Shown one piece after another: positions 7,927 through 16,223 of a stretch of DNA of 64,000 nt. Source of the DNA: Janthinobacterium lividum (lineage in GTDB: Bacteria > Pseudomonadota > Gammaproteobacteria > Burkholderiales > Burkholderiaceae_D). A model generated the notes under the pieces. It had not been told where the DNA came from. It did not search any database and was given only the letters and a program-made list of their open reading frames with translations. Each line of letters starts with the position of its first letter. Positions within the stretch are counted from its first letter, which is position 1. The position numbers and the translations under genes are program-made. The stretch is from NCBI RefSeq assembly GCF_011601275.1, contig NZ_JAAOLY010000006.1, positions 1 through 64,000 on the forward strand. The letters run 5' to 3'.

Positions 7927-9615
7927 ATGTACCATTACGATCAGTACGACCACCTCATCATCAAAGAACGCATCGCCCAGTACCGAGACCAGGTTGCGCG
8001 CCGTATCGCCAATGAACTGACGGAAGAGGAATTCATTCCGCTGCGCCTGCAAAACGGCCTGTACATGCAACGCCACGCCTACATGCTGCGCATCGCCGTG
8101 CCGTACGGCTTGCTGTCGTCGAAGCAGATGCGCATGTTCGCGCACATCGCGCGCAAGTACGACCGCGGCTATGGCCACTTCACGACGCGCCAGAACATTC
8201 AGTTCAACTGGATCGAACTGGAGCAGACGCCCGATATCCTGACGGACCTGGCCTCCGTGGAAATGCACGCGATCCAGACCTCGGGCAACTGTATCCGTAA
8301 TACAACATCAGACCCGTTCGCCGGCGTCGCGGCCGATGAAATCATCGATCCGCGCCCGTACGCCGAAGTATTGCGCCAATGGAGCACCTTTCACCCCGAG
8401 TTCATCGCCCTTCCACGCAAATTCAAGGTCGCCATCAATGGCGCCGAGGAAGACCGCGCCGCCATCGCCGTGCACGACATCGGCTTGACGGCCGTGCGCA
8501 ACGCCGCTGGCGAAGTGGGCTTCAAGGTGATGGCCGGCGGCGGCATGGGCCGCACGCCGATTTTGGGCAGCGTCGTGCGCGACTTCCTGCCGTGGCAACA
8601 TTTGCTGACGTACATCCAGGCCATCATGCGCGTGTATAACTTGCACGGCCGCCGCGACAACAAATACAAGGCGCGCATCAAGATTCTGTTGAAAGCCATC
8701 GGCGTGGAAGAATTCACGCGCCAGGTGGAAGCAGAGTGGGTCGATCTGAAGGACGGCCCGGAAACCTTGACGGCCGAGGAAATGCAACGCGTGGCGGACT
8801 TCTTCAATCCGCCCGCCTACCTGGCCTTGCCGGAACTCGACTACAAGGCCGAGCACGCGGACAACAAGGCCTATGTGAACTGGCTGGCACGCAACGTCAA
8901 GCCGCACCAGCGCCCCGGCTATGTGGCCGTCGTGCTGTCCCTGAAGAAAACGGGCGTGCCGCCGGGCGACGCGACGGCCGAGCAGATCGACTTCGTGGCC
9001 GATCTGGCCGACCGCTACAGCTTTGGCGAATTGCGCGTGACGCACGAGCAAAACCTCGTGCTGGCCGACGTGGAACAATCGAAACTGTTCAAACTGTGGC
9101 AGGAAGCCAAAGCGCATGGCCTGGCCACGCCGAACATCGGTTTGCTGACGGACATGATCTGCTGCCCTGGTGGCGATTTCTGCTCGCTGGCCAACGCCAA
9201 GTCCTTGCCGATCGCGGCCGCCATTGCGGAACGTTTCGACAGCATCGACTTCCAGCACGACATCGGCGAGATCGAACTGAATATTTCCGGCTGCATCAAT
9301 GCCTGCGGCCACCATCACGTGGGCAGCATCGGCATCCTCGGCGTCGACAAGGATGGCAGCGAATGGTATCAAGTGTCGATAGGCGGCGCGCAAGGCAATA
9401 ACGCGGCCATCGGCAAGATCATCGGACCATCGTTCTCTTCCCTGCAGATGCCTGAAGTCATCGGCCGCCTGCTGCACGTCTACGTGCGCGACCGCCACGA
9501 GGGCGAGCGCTTCGTCGACACGGCCCAGCGCTTGGGCCTGGCGCCGTTCAAGGAACACGTATATGCAACGCCGATCACGGTCGGCAACCTGGTGGGAGAA
9601 GACGAATATGTTTGA
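7927..9615 (+). CDS. cysI: Sulfite reductase hemoprotein CysI (nitrite/sulfite reductase family)
   Basis: A 562-residue siroheme/[4Fe-4S] reductase that makes sulfide from sulfite. The two ferredoxin-like/siroheme half-domains are visible. The cluster ligands are Cys413 and Cys419 in CCPGGDFC and Cys456 and Cys460 in GCINACGHHH. The siroheme-contact motif YGHFTTRQNIQFNW is near residue 80. No CysJ flavoprotein is encoded nearby, so electrons probably come from ferredoxin or another partner. The following DUF934 gene overlaps its end by 8 nt, which implies translational coupling. Its neighbours argue for sulfite rather than nitrite as the substrate. Confidence 0.92.
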   Translation: MYHYDQYDHLIIKERIAQYRDQVARRIANELTEEEFIPLRLQNGLYMQRHAYMLRIAVPYGLLSSKQMRMFAHIARKYDRGYGHFTTRQNIQFNWIELEQTPDILTDLASVEMHAIQTSGNCIRNTTSDPFAGVAADEIIDPRPYAEVLRQWSTFHPEFIALPRKFKVAINGAEEDRAAIAVHDIGLTAVRNAAGEVGFKVMAGGGMGRTPILGSVVRDFLPWQHLLTYIQAIMRVYNLHGRRDNKYKARIKILLKAIGVEEFTRQVEAEWVDLKDGPETLTAEEMQRVADFFNPPAYLALPELDYKAEHADNKAYVNWLARNVKPHQRPGYVAVVLSLKKTGVPPGDATAEQIDFVADLADRYSFGELRVTHEQNLVLADVEQSKLFKLWQEAKAHGLATPNIGLLTDMICCPGGDFCSLANAKSLPIAAAIAERFDSIDFQHDIGEIELNISGCINACGHHHVGSIGILGVDKDGSEWYQVSIGGAQGNNAAIGKIIGPSFSSLQMPEVIGRLLHVYVRDRHEGERFVDTAQRLGLAPFKEHVYATPITVGNLVGEDEYV

Positions 9616-10168
9616 AGTACGCGAAGAAATCATCAAGAACGCCGCCGTGGTGCCGAATACCTGGGGCTTGCTGCGCCTCGATGAAAACGACACGCCGGAA
9701 ACGGTCGTCGTGCCTGCAGGCAAGGTCATCGTGCCCCTGCTCGTATGGCAAGCCCAACGCGAGACCCTGGCCGCCCGCCTGCCCGACATCGGCGTGTGGC
9801 TGGCCAGCGACGAGCGCCCGGAAGAACTGGCGGCCGACGTGGCGCAACTGCCCGTCATCGGTGTGGACTTCCCGAAATTCACGGATGGCCGCGGCTATTC
9901 CATCGCCTTCAATCTGCGCGCCCGCCTCGGTTTCCAGGGTGAATTGCGGGCCATCGGCGACGTGCTGCGCGACCAGCTGTTTTCCATGCACAGGGTAGGC
10001 TTTGACGCTTATGCCACCCGGCCCGACCGCAGCATCCATGACGCCCTGAAAGGTTTGTCGGTCTTTTCGGAAACCTACCAGGCCTCGTGGGATCAAAAGT
10101 CGCCGCTGTTCCGCCGCCACCAGCGCGAAGGCCAGAATCCTGACCTCGACAACGCGGCCGGCATCTGA
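9608..10168 (+). CDS. DUF934 family protein of sulfite reduction
   Basis: A 186-residue soluble protein of the DUF934 family, found almost always next to cysI and cysH in proteobacteria and thought to assist sulfite reduction, though its biochemical role is not established. The conserved core includes VGVDFPKFTDGRG-like residues (seen as VDFPKFTDGRGYS), then RARLGFQGELRAIGDVLRDQ and a C-terminal region with Arg and Asp but no Cys cluster. It has no signal peptide. I chose ATG 9608 (MFEVREEI), which overlaps the cysI stop, over the ATG at 9563 because the overlapping start fits the operon. Confidence 0.87.
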   Translation: MFEVREEIIKNAAVVPNTWGLLRLDENDTPETVVVPAGKVIVPLLVWQAQRETLAARLPDIGVWLASDERPEELAADVAQLPVIGVDFPKFTDGRGYSIAFNLRARLGFQGELRAIGDVLRDQLFSMHRVGFDAYATRPDRSIHDALKGLSVFSETYQASWDQKSPLFRRHQREGQNPDLDNAAGI

Positions 10169-10177
10169 GGAACTATC

Positions 10178-10894
10178 ATGAGCGATTTGACTTCTTTGAT
10201 TCACGCCACCGAGCAAACGCTGACACGCATCGCCGCGGATTTTTCGCCGGCCGTGTTCGCCTCTAGCCTGGCAGCCGAAGACATGGTGCTGACCGACATG
10301 ATACTCAAGGCAAAGCTGCCCATTGGCATCTTTTCCCTGGAAACAGGCCGGCTGCACCAGGAAACCCTGGCCGTGCTCGACAAGGTCAAGACCCGTTACG
10401 ACCACGACATCACCCTGTACCGTCCGCAGCCGGAAGCCGTCGCTGCTTACGTGGAACAGAACGGTCTGAACGCGTTCTACAACAGCGTCGAGATGCGCCG
10501 CGAATGCTGCCGCATCCGCAAGGTCGAGCCGCTAGGCCGCGCCCTGGCCGGCAACAAGGCCTGGGTCACGGGACAGCGCCGCGCCCAGTCCACCACGCGC
10601 GCCGAATTGCATGTGCAGGAAAACGACGCGGCGCACGCGATGACGAAATTCAATCCGCTGGCAGACTGGTCGGAAGAAGACGTGTGGGCCTACATCCGCG
10701 CCAATGACGTGCCGTACAACGCGCTGCATGACCAGGGTTACCCGTCGATCGGCTGCGAACCGTGCACGCGGGCCGTGCAGCCGGGCGAAGATGTGCGCGC
10801 CGGACGCTGGTGGTGGGAAAACCCGGATTCGAAGGAATGCGGCCTGCACATGGTGGACGGCAAACTGATACGCATCAAATCCGTGGCAGCCTGA
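10178..10894 (+). CDS. cysH: Adenylyl-sulfate (APS) reductase CysH, [4Fe-4S] type
   Basis: A 238-residue PAPS/APS reductase family protein that reduces activated sulfate to sulfite using thioredoxin. The nucleotide-binding PP-loop region is near the N-terminus (VFASSLAAEDMVLTD). Cys110-Cys111 (RRECCRIRKVEPL) and Cys193/Cys196 (GCEPCTRAV) form the CC...CxxC set that binds a [4Fe-4S] cluster in APS reductases. The catalytic Cys221 lies in ECGLH. Because the cluster cysteines are present and no CysC kinase is encoded here, APS rather than PAPS is the expected substrate. It starts 9 bp after the DUF934 gene. Confidence 0.9.
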   Translation: MSDLTSLIHATEQTLTRIAADFSPAVFASSLAAEDMVLTDMILKAKLPIGIFSLETGRLHQETLAVLDKVKTRYDHDITLYRPQPEAVAAYVEQNGLNAFYNSVEMRRECCRIRKVEPLGRALAGNKAWVTGQRRAQSTTRAELHVQENDAAHAMTKFNPLADWSEEDVWAYIRANDVPYNALHDQGYPSIGCEPCTRAVQPGEDVRAGRWWWENPDSKECGLHMVDGKLIRIKSVAA

Positions 10895-10934
10895 ACAGAC
10901 ACAACAGACTCAGCAGAACAAGAAAGCACCCTAT

Positions 10935-11846
10935 ATGAGCAATATTTTGAACCAGCGTCACCTCGACAGCCTTGAATCGGAAGCCATCCACATCATGCGC
11001 GAAGTGGCGGCCGAATCGGCCAACCCTGCGCTGCTGTTTTCCGGCGGCAAGGATTCCGTCGTCCTGCTGCGCCTGGCCGAAAAAGCCTTCCGTCCAGGCA
11101 AGTTCCCGTTCCCTCTCGTGCATATCGACACGGGCCACAACTTCCCGGAAGTCATCACTTTCCGTGACAAGAAAGTGGCGGAACTGGGCGAGCGTCTGAT
11201 CGTCGGCTCCGTGGAAGACTCGATCAAGCGCGGTACCGTGCGCCTGCGCAACCCGGCCACGGATTCGCGCAATGCGGCCCAAGCCGTGACCTTGCTGGAA
11301 ACCATCGCCGAATACAAATTTGACGCCTGCATCGGCGGCGCCCGCCGCGACGAAGAAAAAGCCCGCGCCAAGGAACGCATCTTTTCGTTCCGCGACGAAT
11401 TCGGCGCCTGGGACCCGAAGGCCCAGCGTCCGGAATTGTGGGACCTGTATAACACCCGCGTGCATCCGGGCGAGAACATGCGCGTCTTCCCCATCTCGAA
11501 CTGGACGGAACTGGACGTGTGGCAATACATCGCCCGCGAGCAACTGGAATTGCCGCCAATCTACTTCGCGCACGAGCGCCAGGTGATCCCGCGCAACGGC
11601 TTGCTGGTGCCGCTGACGGACTTGACGCCGCCGCGCGAAGGCGAAACGGTGGAAACGCAAATCGTGCGCTTCCGCACGGTGGGTGACATCTCGTGCACCT
11701 GCCCTGTCTCGTCCGATGCGGCGACGGTTGACGCCATCATCGCCGAGACGGCAATCACGCAAATCACGGAACGTGGCGCCACCCGCATGGATGACCAGAC
11801 TTCCGAAGCCTCGATGGAAAAACGCAAGAAAGCAGGGTATTTCTAA
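10935..11846 (+). CDS. cysD: Sulfate adenylyltransferase subunit 2, CysD
   Basis: A 303-residue ATP sulfurylase subunit of the PP-loop ATP pyrophosphatase family. The PP-loop LLFSGGKDSVVLL is near residue 35, and the family stretch HIDTGHNFPEVI follows. ARRDEEKARAKERIFS is also characteristic. With CysN it converts sulfate and ATP to APS. Its stop overlaps the cysN ATG (TAATG), so the two subunits are translationally coupled. Length is as usual for CysD. Confidence 0.95.
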   Translation: MSNILNQRHLDSLESEAIHIMREVAAESANPALLFSGGKDSVVLLRLAEKAFRPGKFPFPLVHIDTGHNFPEVITFRDKKVAELGERLIVGSVEDSIKRGTVRLRNPATDSRNAAQAVTLLETIAEYKFDACIGGARRDEEKARAKERIFSFRDEFGAWDPKAQRPELWDLYNTRVHPGENMRVFPISNWTELDVWQYIAREQLELPPIYFAHERQVIPRNGLLVPLTDLTPPREGETVETQIVRFRTVGDISCTCPVSSDAATVDAIIAETAITQITERGATRMDDQTSEASMEKRKKAGYF

Positions 11847-13162
11847 TGAACGCAGCAATCCAGAACACCAACCTCACCGACAGCCTGGAACGCGGCATGC
11901 TGCGCTTCATCACAGCCGGTTCCGTCGATGACGGCAAGAGCACGCTGATCGGCCGTTTGCTGTTCGACAGCAAGGGCATCTTCGCCGACCAGCTCGACGC
12001 CATGTCGCGCTCCAAGCACAAGCGCACGGTGGGCGACACGGTCGACCTGTCCCTGCTGACGGACGGCCTGGAAGCGGAACGCGAGCAAGGCATCACCATC
12101 GACGTGGCTTACCGTTACTTTGCCACGCCGAAACGCAAATTCATCATCGCCGACACGCCGGGCCACGAGCAATACACGCGCAACATGGTCACGGGCGCCT
12201 CCACGGCCGACGCCGTCATCATCCTGATCGACGTGTCGAAAGTGAAGCTGGGCGACGACGGCAGCGTGGAATTGCTGATCCAGACCAAGCGCCATTCGAC
12301 GATTGCCCATTTGCTGCAGATCGAGCACGTGGTCGTGGCCGTCAACAAGATGGACCTCGTCGACTACGATGAAACGGTGTACAACCGTATCGTGGCCGCC
12401 TACCGCGAATTCGCCCAGTCGCTGGGCTTGAAGGACATCACGCCGATCCCGCTGTCGGCACTCACCGGCGACAACGTCGTCGAACGCGGCGACAAGCTGG
12501 GCTGGTACACGGGCCCGACCTTGATCGAGCTGCTCGAATCGCTGTCCGTCTACGACGAATCGCACGACACGCCATTCCGCTTCCCGGTGCAGCTGGTGGC
12601 GCGCCACAACGGCCACGAAGCGAACGACTTCCGCGGCTACATGGGCCGCATCGAAGCGGGCAAGGTCAGCATCGGCGACACCCTCGTGGTACAGCCATCG
12701 GGCCAGACGGCAACCGTCAGGGATATCGTCACCCTGGACGGTTCGCTGAGCACCGCCGTGGTGGGCCAGTCCGTCACCCTGCTGCTCAATGAATACCTCG
12801 ATATCTCGCGCGGCGACTTGCTGGCCAGCAGCGAGCGCCCCGCCACCCTGCTGAAACAAGTGGTGGCCGACGTGTGCTGGCTGTCGGAAGACGCGCTCGA
12901 CCTGCGCCGCAAGTACTGGATCAAGCACGGCACCAAGCAGACGGCGGCAAAAGTGACGGCGATCGAATCGATCCTCGACATCAATACGCAGCAGCGCCAT
13001 CCGGCCGAAGGCTTGAAGCTGAACGACATCGCCCGCATCAGCCTGAACGTGCAGCAGGCGCTGGCGGCCGACGCCTATGCCGATATCCGCGCCACCGGTG
13101 CCTTCATCCTGATCGATGAAGTCACCCACCAGACGGTTGCGGCCGGCATGGTTCGGCTCTAA
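11846..13162 (+). CDS. cysN: Sulfate adenylyltransferase subunit 1, CysN (GTPase)
   Basis: A 438-residue elongation-factor-like GTPase subunit of ATP sulfurylase. Its GTP hydrolysis drives APS formation. The G1 loop is GSVDDGKST (about residues 25-33), G3 is DTPGHEQYTRNM and G4 is NKMDLVDY. EF-Tu-like beta-barrel domains follow (about 230-430). The protein ends without a CysC APS-kinase domain, so it is not a CysNC fusion, which matches the APS-type CysH upstream. Confidence 0.95.
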   Translation: MNAAIQNTNLTDSLERGMLRFITAGSVDDGKSTLIGRLLFDSKGIFADQLDAMSRSKHKRTVGDTVDLSLLTDGLEAEREQGITIDVAYRYFATPKRKFIIADTPGHEQYTRNMVTGASTADAVIILIDVSKVKLGDDGSVELLIQTKRHSTIAHLLQIEHVVVAVNKMDLVDYDETVYNRIVAAYREFAQSLGLKDITPIPLSALTGDNVVERGDKLGWYTGPTLIELLESLSVYDESHDTPFRFPVQLVARHNGHEANDFRGYMGRIEAGKVSIGDTLVVQPSGQTATVRDIVTLDGSLSTAVVGQSVTLLLNEYLDISRGDLLASSERPATLLKQVVADVCWLSEDALDLRRKYWIKHGTKQTAAKVTAIESILDINTQQRHPAEGLKLNDIARISLNVQQALAADAYADIRATGAFILIDEVTHQTVAAGMVRL

Positions 13163-13190
13163 CCCCGTATCGTCCAGGAAAGGCAGCCAC

Positions 13191-13955
13191 ATGAACAGCT
13201 CCCCATCTCTCCCCGGCAAGGTCTACCTGATCGGCGCCGGACCCGGCGCGCAAGACCTGATGACCTTGCGCGGCGCGCGCCTGCTGGCGCAAGCGGACGT
13301 CGTGCTGCACGACGCGCTGGTCACCGAAGAGATGCTGGAGCTGTGCCCGCAAGCGCAAAAGATCCTGGTCGGCAAGCGCTGCGGCCAGTTGTCGACGGCG
13401 CAGGCGTTCATCAACAAGCAACTGGTCGACAACGCGCGCAAGCACGCCGTCGTCGTGCGCCTGAAAGGGGGCGACCCCATGCTGTTCGGCCGCGCCGACG
13501 AGGAGTTGCGCGCGCTGGAAGAAGCGGGCATCACCGTCGAAGTGGTGCCCGGCATTACCACGGCCCTGGCGGCGGCCGCCGCCACACAGCAGCCGCTGAC
13601 CAAACGGGGCGTGTCGCGCAGCGTAGCCTTTTTCACGTCCAGCACGGCGCCGGGCGAACCGGACCAGACACGCATCCCCGACTGCGACACCCTGGTGCAA
13701 TACATGGGTGGCCGTGAAGCCATCGCCACGGCACAGCGCCTGCTGGCCCAGGGCCGCCGTGCCGACACGCCGGTGGTGGTGATTGAAAACTGCAGCCGCC
13801 CGGACCAGCGCATCGTGCGCCTGACCTTGAGCGCCCTGGCGCACGGCCTGGGCGACACTCGCGGCCCCGTGCTGGTGATGCTGGGCGACGCCATGGCCGC
13901 GCGCGCGCACCAGTCCATCGAAGAAACGGCCGCCATTCTGGCGCGCCATGCTTGA
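13191..13955 (+). CDS. cobA: Uroporphyrinogen-III C-methyltransferase
   Basis: A 254-residue SUMT-type tetrapyrrole methylase that makes precorrin-2 from uroporphyrinogen III using SAM. Family motifs are VYLIGAGPGAQDLMTLRG (about 12-29), VRLKGGDPMLFGRADEE (about 92-108), and VVPGITTALAAAAA. It lacks the N-terminal dehydrogenase/chelatase domain of CysG. In this operon it should feed siroheme synthesis for CysI. I chose ATG 13191 because AGGAAAGG lies about 10 bases upstream; the upstream frame overlaps cysN. A CbiX chelatase is encoded 2 kb away on the other strand; no precorrin-2 dehydrogenase is in the window. Confidence 0.9.
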   Translation: MNSSPSLPGKVYLIGAGPGAQDLMTLRGARLLAQADVVLHDALVTEEMLELCPQAQKILVGKRCGQLSTAQAFINKQLVDNARKHAVVVRLKGGDPMLFGRADEELRALEEAGITVEVVPGITTALAAAAATQQPLTKRGVSRSVAFFTSSTAPGEPDQTRIPDCDTLVQYMGGREAIATAQRLLAQGRRADTPVVVIENCSRPDQRIVRLTLSALAHGLGDTRGPVLVMLGDAMAARAHQSIEETAAILARHA

Positions 13956-13976
13956 ATAAACACACCGTATTTTACC

Positions 13977-13988
13977 GACTTTAAAGTC
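13977..13988. promoter_or_regulatory. Perfect 12-bp palindrome downstream of cobA
   Basis: GACTTTAAAGTC is a perfect palindrome in the 248-bp gap between cobA and the membrane protein gene. It has no T-tract, so it is not a terminator. It could be an operator for the next gene; nothing identifies the protein that would bind. Confidence 0.25.
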
Positions 13989-14203
13989 AGTAACCGACGT
14001 CTTCCGGGGAAACATGATACGATGCTCACGCATCTTTTCTCGAGAAGTTGTTGCGTGTTGGCAATAAATTCACGCTACGCCCCGCCATAGCGCTTGCCAT
14101 GCGGTCTCCCGGTTGACGGGAGCCGCTCCGGCAATCTCCCCGAAAAAAGCTGCGCCCGCAGGCTGCAATACCGCGCCGCGCAACTTTAGCCTTACGACCA
14201 CAC

Positions 14204-14854
14204 ATGAATTTCACCTCCATGCGCGAAGCCCTGACTTCGCTCAGCCGCAGCAATGTCGGCGTCGCCAGCGCTGTGCTGCTCAGCATGCTCGCCTCCATCG
14301 CCCTGTGGACGGTGTTCCCGAATATCGACGACGAAAACCATTTGCTGGAATGGCTGCAAGCGCTGTTCCTGGCCCTCGCTTGCACCGTGCACGGCGTGCG
14401 CGCCTGGCAAGAGACCGACCGCCAGTCCTTGCGCTTCCTCATGCATGCCGGCCTGTGCGCGCTGCTGTTCGGCTTCCTGCTGCGCGAACTCGATATCGAC
14501 CAGTTCGGCACGGCGCCCGCCTGGGCCCAGCTGGAAAAAGCCCTGCGCGTGGTGGAGTTGCTGATCCTGATACGCATACTGATCTTTTTCGCGCCGCGTG
14601 CACGCAAGGTGTTTGCCCATGCCGGCCTGATTTTCAGCATGCGCATCACCATCCTGACGGCCATCGGCGGCTTGCTGATGGTCGCCGGCTGGCCCTTCGA
14701 CAAGAAGGTCTTCCATGGCATGCCGGACGCCTACGCGCTGCTCGGCGAAGAAGTCTTCGAACTGGGCGCCTATTTGCTGCTGTTCCTCGCTTCGCTGTCC
14801 GACAGCACGGCCGCCGCCCGCATCAGCCTGGCGCCGAAGAAAAAAACGGCTTAA
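14204..14854 (+). CDS. Membrane protein of unknown function
   Basis: A 216-residue protein with about six hydrophobic segments (near residues 17-37, 49-63, 77-92, 110-127, 140-160 and 180-200), so probably an inner-membrane protein. It has no family signature that I recognise and no catalytic motif. A basic tail (APKKKTA) would face the cytoplasm. The gene stands alone. Its stop overlaps the stop of the convergent Stealth-family gene by 4 nt and no terminator is visible between them. Confidence 0.7.
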   Translation: MNFTSMREALTSLSRSNVGVASAVLLSMLASIALWTVFPNIDDENHLLEWLQALFLALACTVHGVRAWQETDRQSLRFLMHAGLCALLFGFLLRELDIDQFGTAPAWAQLEKALRVVELLILIRILIFFAPRARKVFAHAGLIFSMRITILTAIGGLLMVAGWPFDKKVFHGMPDAYALLGEEVFELGAYLLLFLASLSDSTAAARISLAPKKKTA

Positions 14855-15819
14855 GCACTTTCAAATGCGGATGGCAGCGGCAGCAGCCGTTGCAAGGTGG
14901 CGGCCACGCGCAGCAGGCGCGGGTCGTCGTCCTCCGCCTCGTCGCAGGTATCGTTGATGCAGAAAAACGGCAAGCTGCCAAAACGCGCCGCCAGTTCCTC
15001 AAGCTGCTGCGGCGCAGTCACATCGCCGCTGGCGATATGCAGCGGGTCGAGCATGCGCGACCTTGCAAATCCCTGATGCACCATCCAGCGCGGCACCAGG
15101 TCGGGCAGCAATGCCGGCACCTGCCACGAGCGGAACACCGTCGCGCGCACGCCGGCAAACATGGCCGGCGCCAGCCCTTCCAGTGCATGCAACGCGCTTT
15201 TCAGCATGGGCCGCGGCGCATGCGCATACAGGCGCGGTTCATGCAGGTATTCCGCGTACTGCGCCGACAGCCATTGCCGCGACAAGGTCGCGCAGTTGAC
15301 TGGCGCGGCCACGTCGGCGCGCAAGTCCTGCAGATCATCATGCGGCGCACTCTCCGTGAACACGCTCAAACGCAGGTCGCCTTCCCCGCCAAACCAGAAT
15401 GCGGGCTCGAACGGCGCACCGAAAAACACGTCGTCGTTCAGATACAGGAAGCGTTCGGACAGGCCCGGAATATGGTGCAGATACGATTCGATATGGCCGG
15501 AGTCGAACACGGGCAGCGATGCATCGGGCATCAGGCTCGCATGGTCGATCACCGTCAGGCGCTTTGATGCGCGCAGCCAGGCCGGCACTTGCCGGTCCGT
15601 CAGCAGGTAGATATGGCCGTGGCCAGGGAAGAAGCGCTCAAGCGCGCGCAGGTTGTAGCGCAGTTCGCCGTTGTCGCGGTAGCGCCCCGCCACGTTGCCG
15701 TGCAGGGCCAGCTGGCCGGGATGCGTCTGGGCCCAGGCGGCATAGGCTTGCTGCCGGCGCGCGCGCCAGGCGGGATCGGCGCCGTCCACCCACAGGTAGA
15801 CGATGTCGATGCCGCTCAA
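14851..15819 (-). CDS. Stealth-family glycan phosphotransferase
   Basis: A 322-residue protein with conserved regions of the Stealth family, enzymes that transfer hexose-1-phosphate to build phosphodiester-linked polysaccharides. CR1 is DIVYLWVDGADPAW (residues 4-17), CR2 is GRYRDNGELRYNLRALE (about 45-61), the LNDDVFF stretch follows, and the CR4-like end is FFCINDTCD. It has no signal peptide, as expected for a cytoplasmic enzyme. The start must be TTG 15819, since CR1 begins at residue 4 and no Met precedes it. TTG overlaps the cbiX stop as TTGA, so it is probably coupled. It is last in the lptF-lptG-cbiX operon. A surface glycan is the likely product; its nature is unknown. Confidence 0.82.
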   Translation of the reverse strand: MSGIDIVYLWVDGADPAWRARRQQAYAAWAQTHPGQLALHGNVAGRYRDNGELRYNLRALERFFPGHGHIYLLTDRQVPAWLRASKRLTVIDHASLMPDASLPVFDSGHIESYLHHIPGLSERFLYLNDDVFFGAPFEPAFWFGGEGDLRLSVFTESAPHDDLQDLRADVAAPVNCATLSRQWLSAQYAEYLHEPRLYAHAPRPMLKSALHALEGLAPAMFAGVRATVFRSWQVPALLPDLVPRWMVHQGFARSRMLDPLHIASGDVTAPQQLEELAARFGSLPFFCINDTCDEAEDDDPRLLRVAATLQRLLPLPSAFESA

Positions 15820-16223
15820 GGGATAGGGCTGGAGCCTGGCGCCGCCACGCAGTAATCGGCGATGGCGGCGAGCACGCTGGCGTTCTCGCCGACCGCCTCG
15901 ACCACCTTCAGGCGCAGTGCCGGATGCTGCTGGCGCAGTTCTTCCAGCAGCAGCGGCAAGTCGCGCAGCACATGTCCGCCCTGCCCCAGGAACACCGGCA
16001 CCACGGTGACGTCCAGGATAGAGCCGGCGGGCAGCTCGTCCAGCAGGGTCGCCACCAGTTCAGGCAGGCGCGGCGTCATCAGCTCGAGGAAGGCCAGGTG
16101 CACCCCGGTGCCGGGCATGCGCGCCTGGGTCAGGTCGCGCAGGCGCTCGAACGGCGCGGCCCATGATGCGGCGCGCGCGCCATGGGCAAACAAGATCAGC
16201 GCCTGTTTCACGTTCGTCTCCAT
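15816..16223 (-). CDS. cbiX: Sirohydrochlorin chelatase, CbiX/SirB family
   Basis: A 135-residue single-domain CbiX-type chelatase. The metal-site His lies in LILFAHGARAASWAAPF near the N-terminus, and the second conserved region is VTVVPVFLGQGGHVLRDLP, whose His is the other expected ligand. It would insert Fe(II) into sirohydrochlorin to make siroheme, matching cobA and cysI on the opposite strand. A cobalt role is possible in principle. Its ATG shares one base with the lptG stop codon (TGATG), so it is translationally coupled to LPS export genes. The frame's upstream Met at 16244 lies inside lptG and is less likely. Confidence 0.85.
   Translation of the reverse strand: METNVKQALILFAHGARAASWAAPFERLRDLTQARMPGTGVHLAFLELMTPRLPELVATLLDELPAGSILDVTVVPVFLGQGGHVLRDLPLLLEELRQQHPALRLKVVEAVGENASVLAAIADYCVAAPGSSPIP

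Noticed and set aside
13977-13988. GACTTTAAAGTC as a terminator of cobA
   Set aside because: The stem is a loopless palindrome without a T-tract; at most it is an operator.
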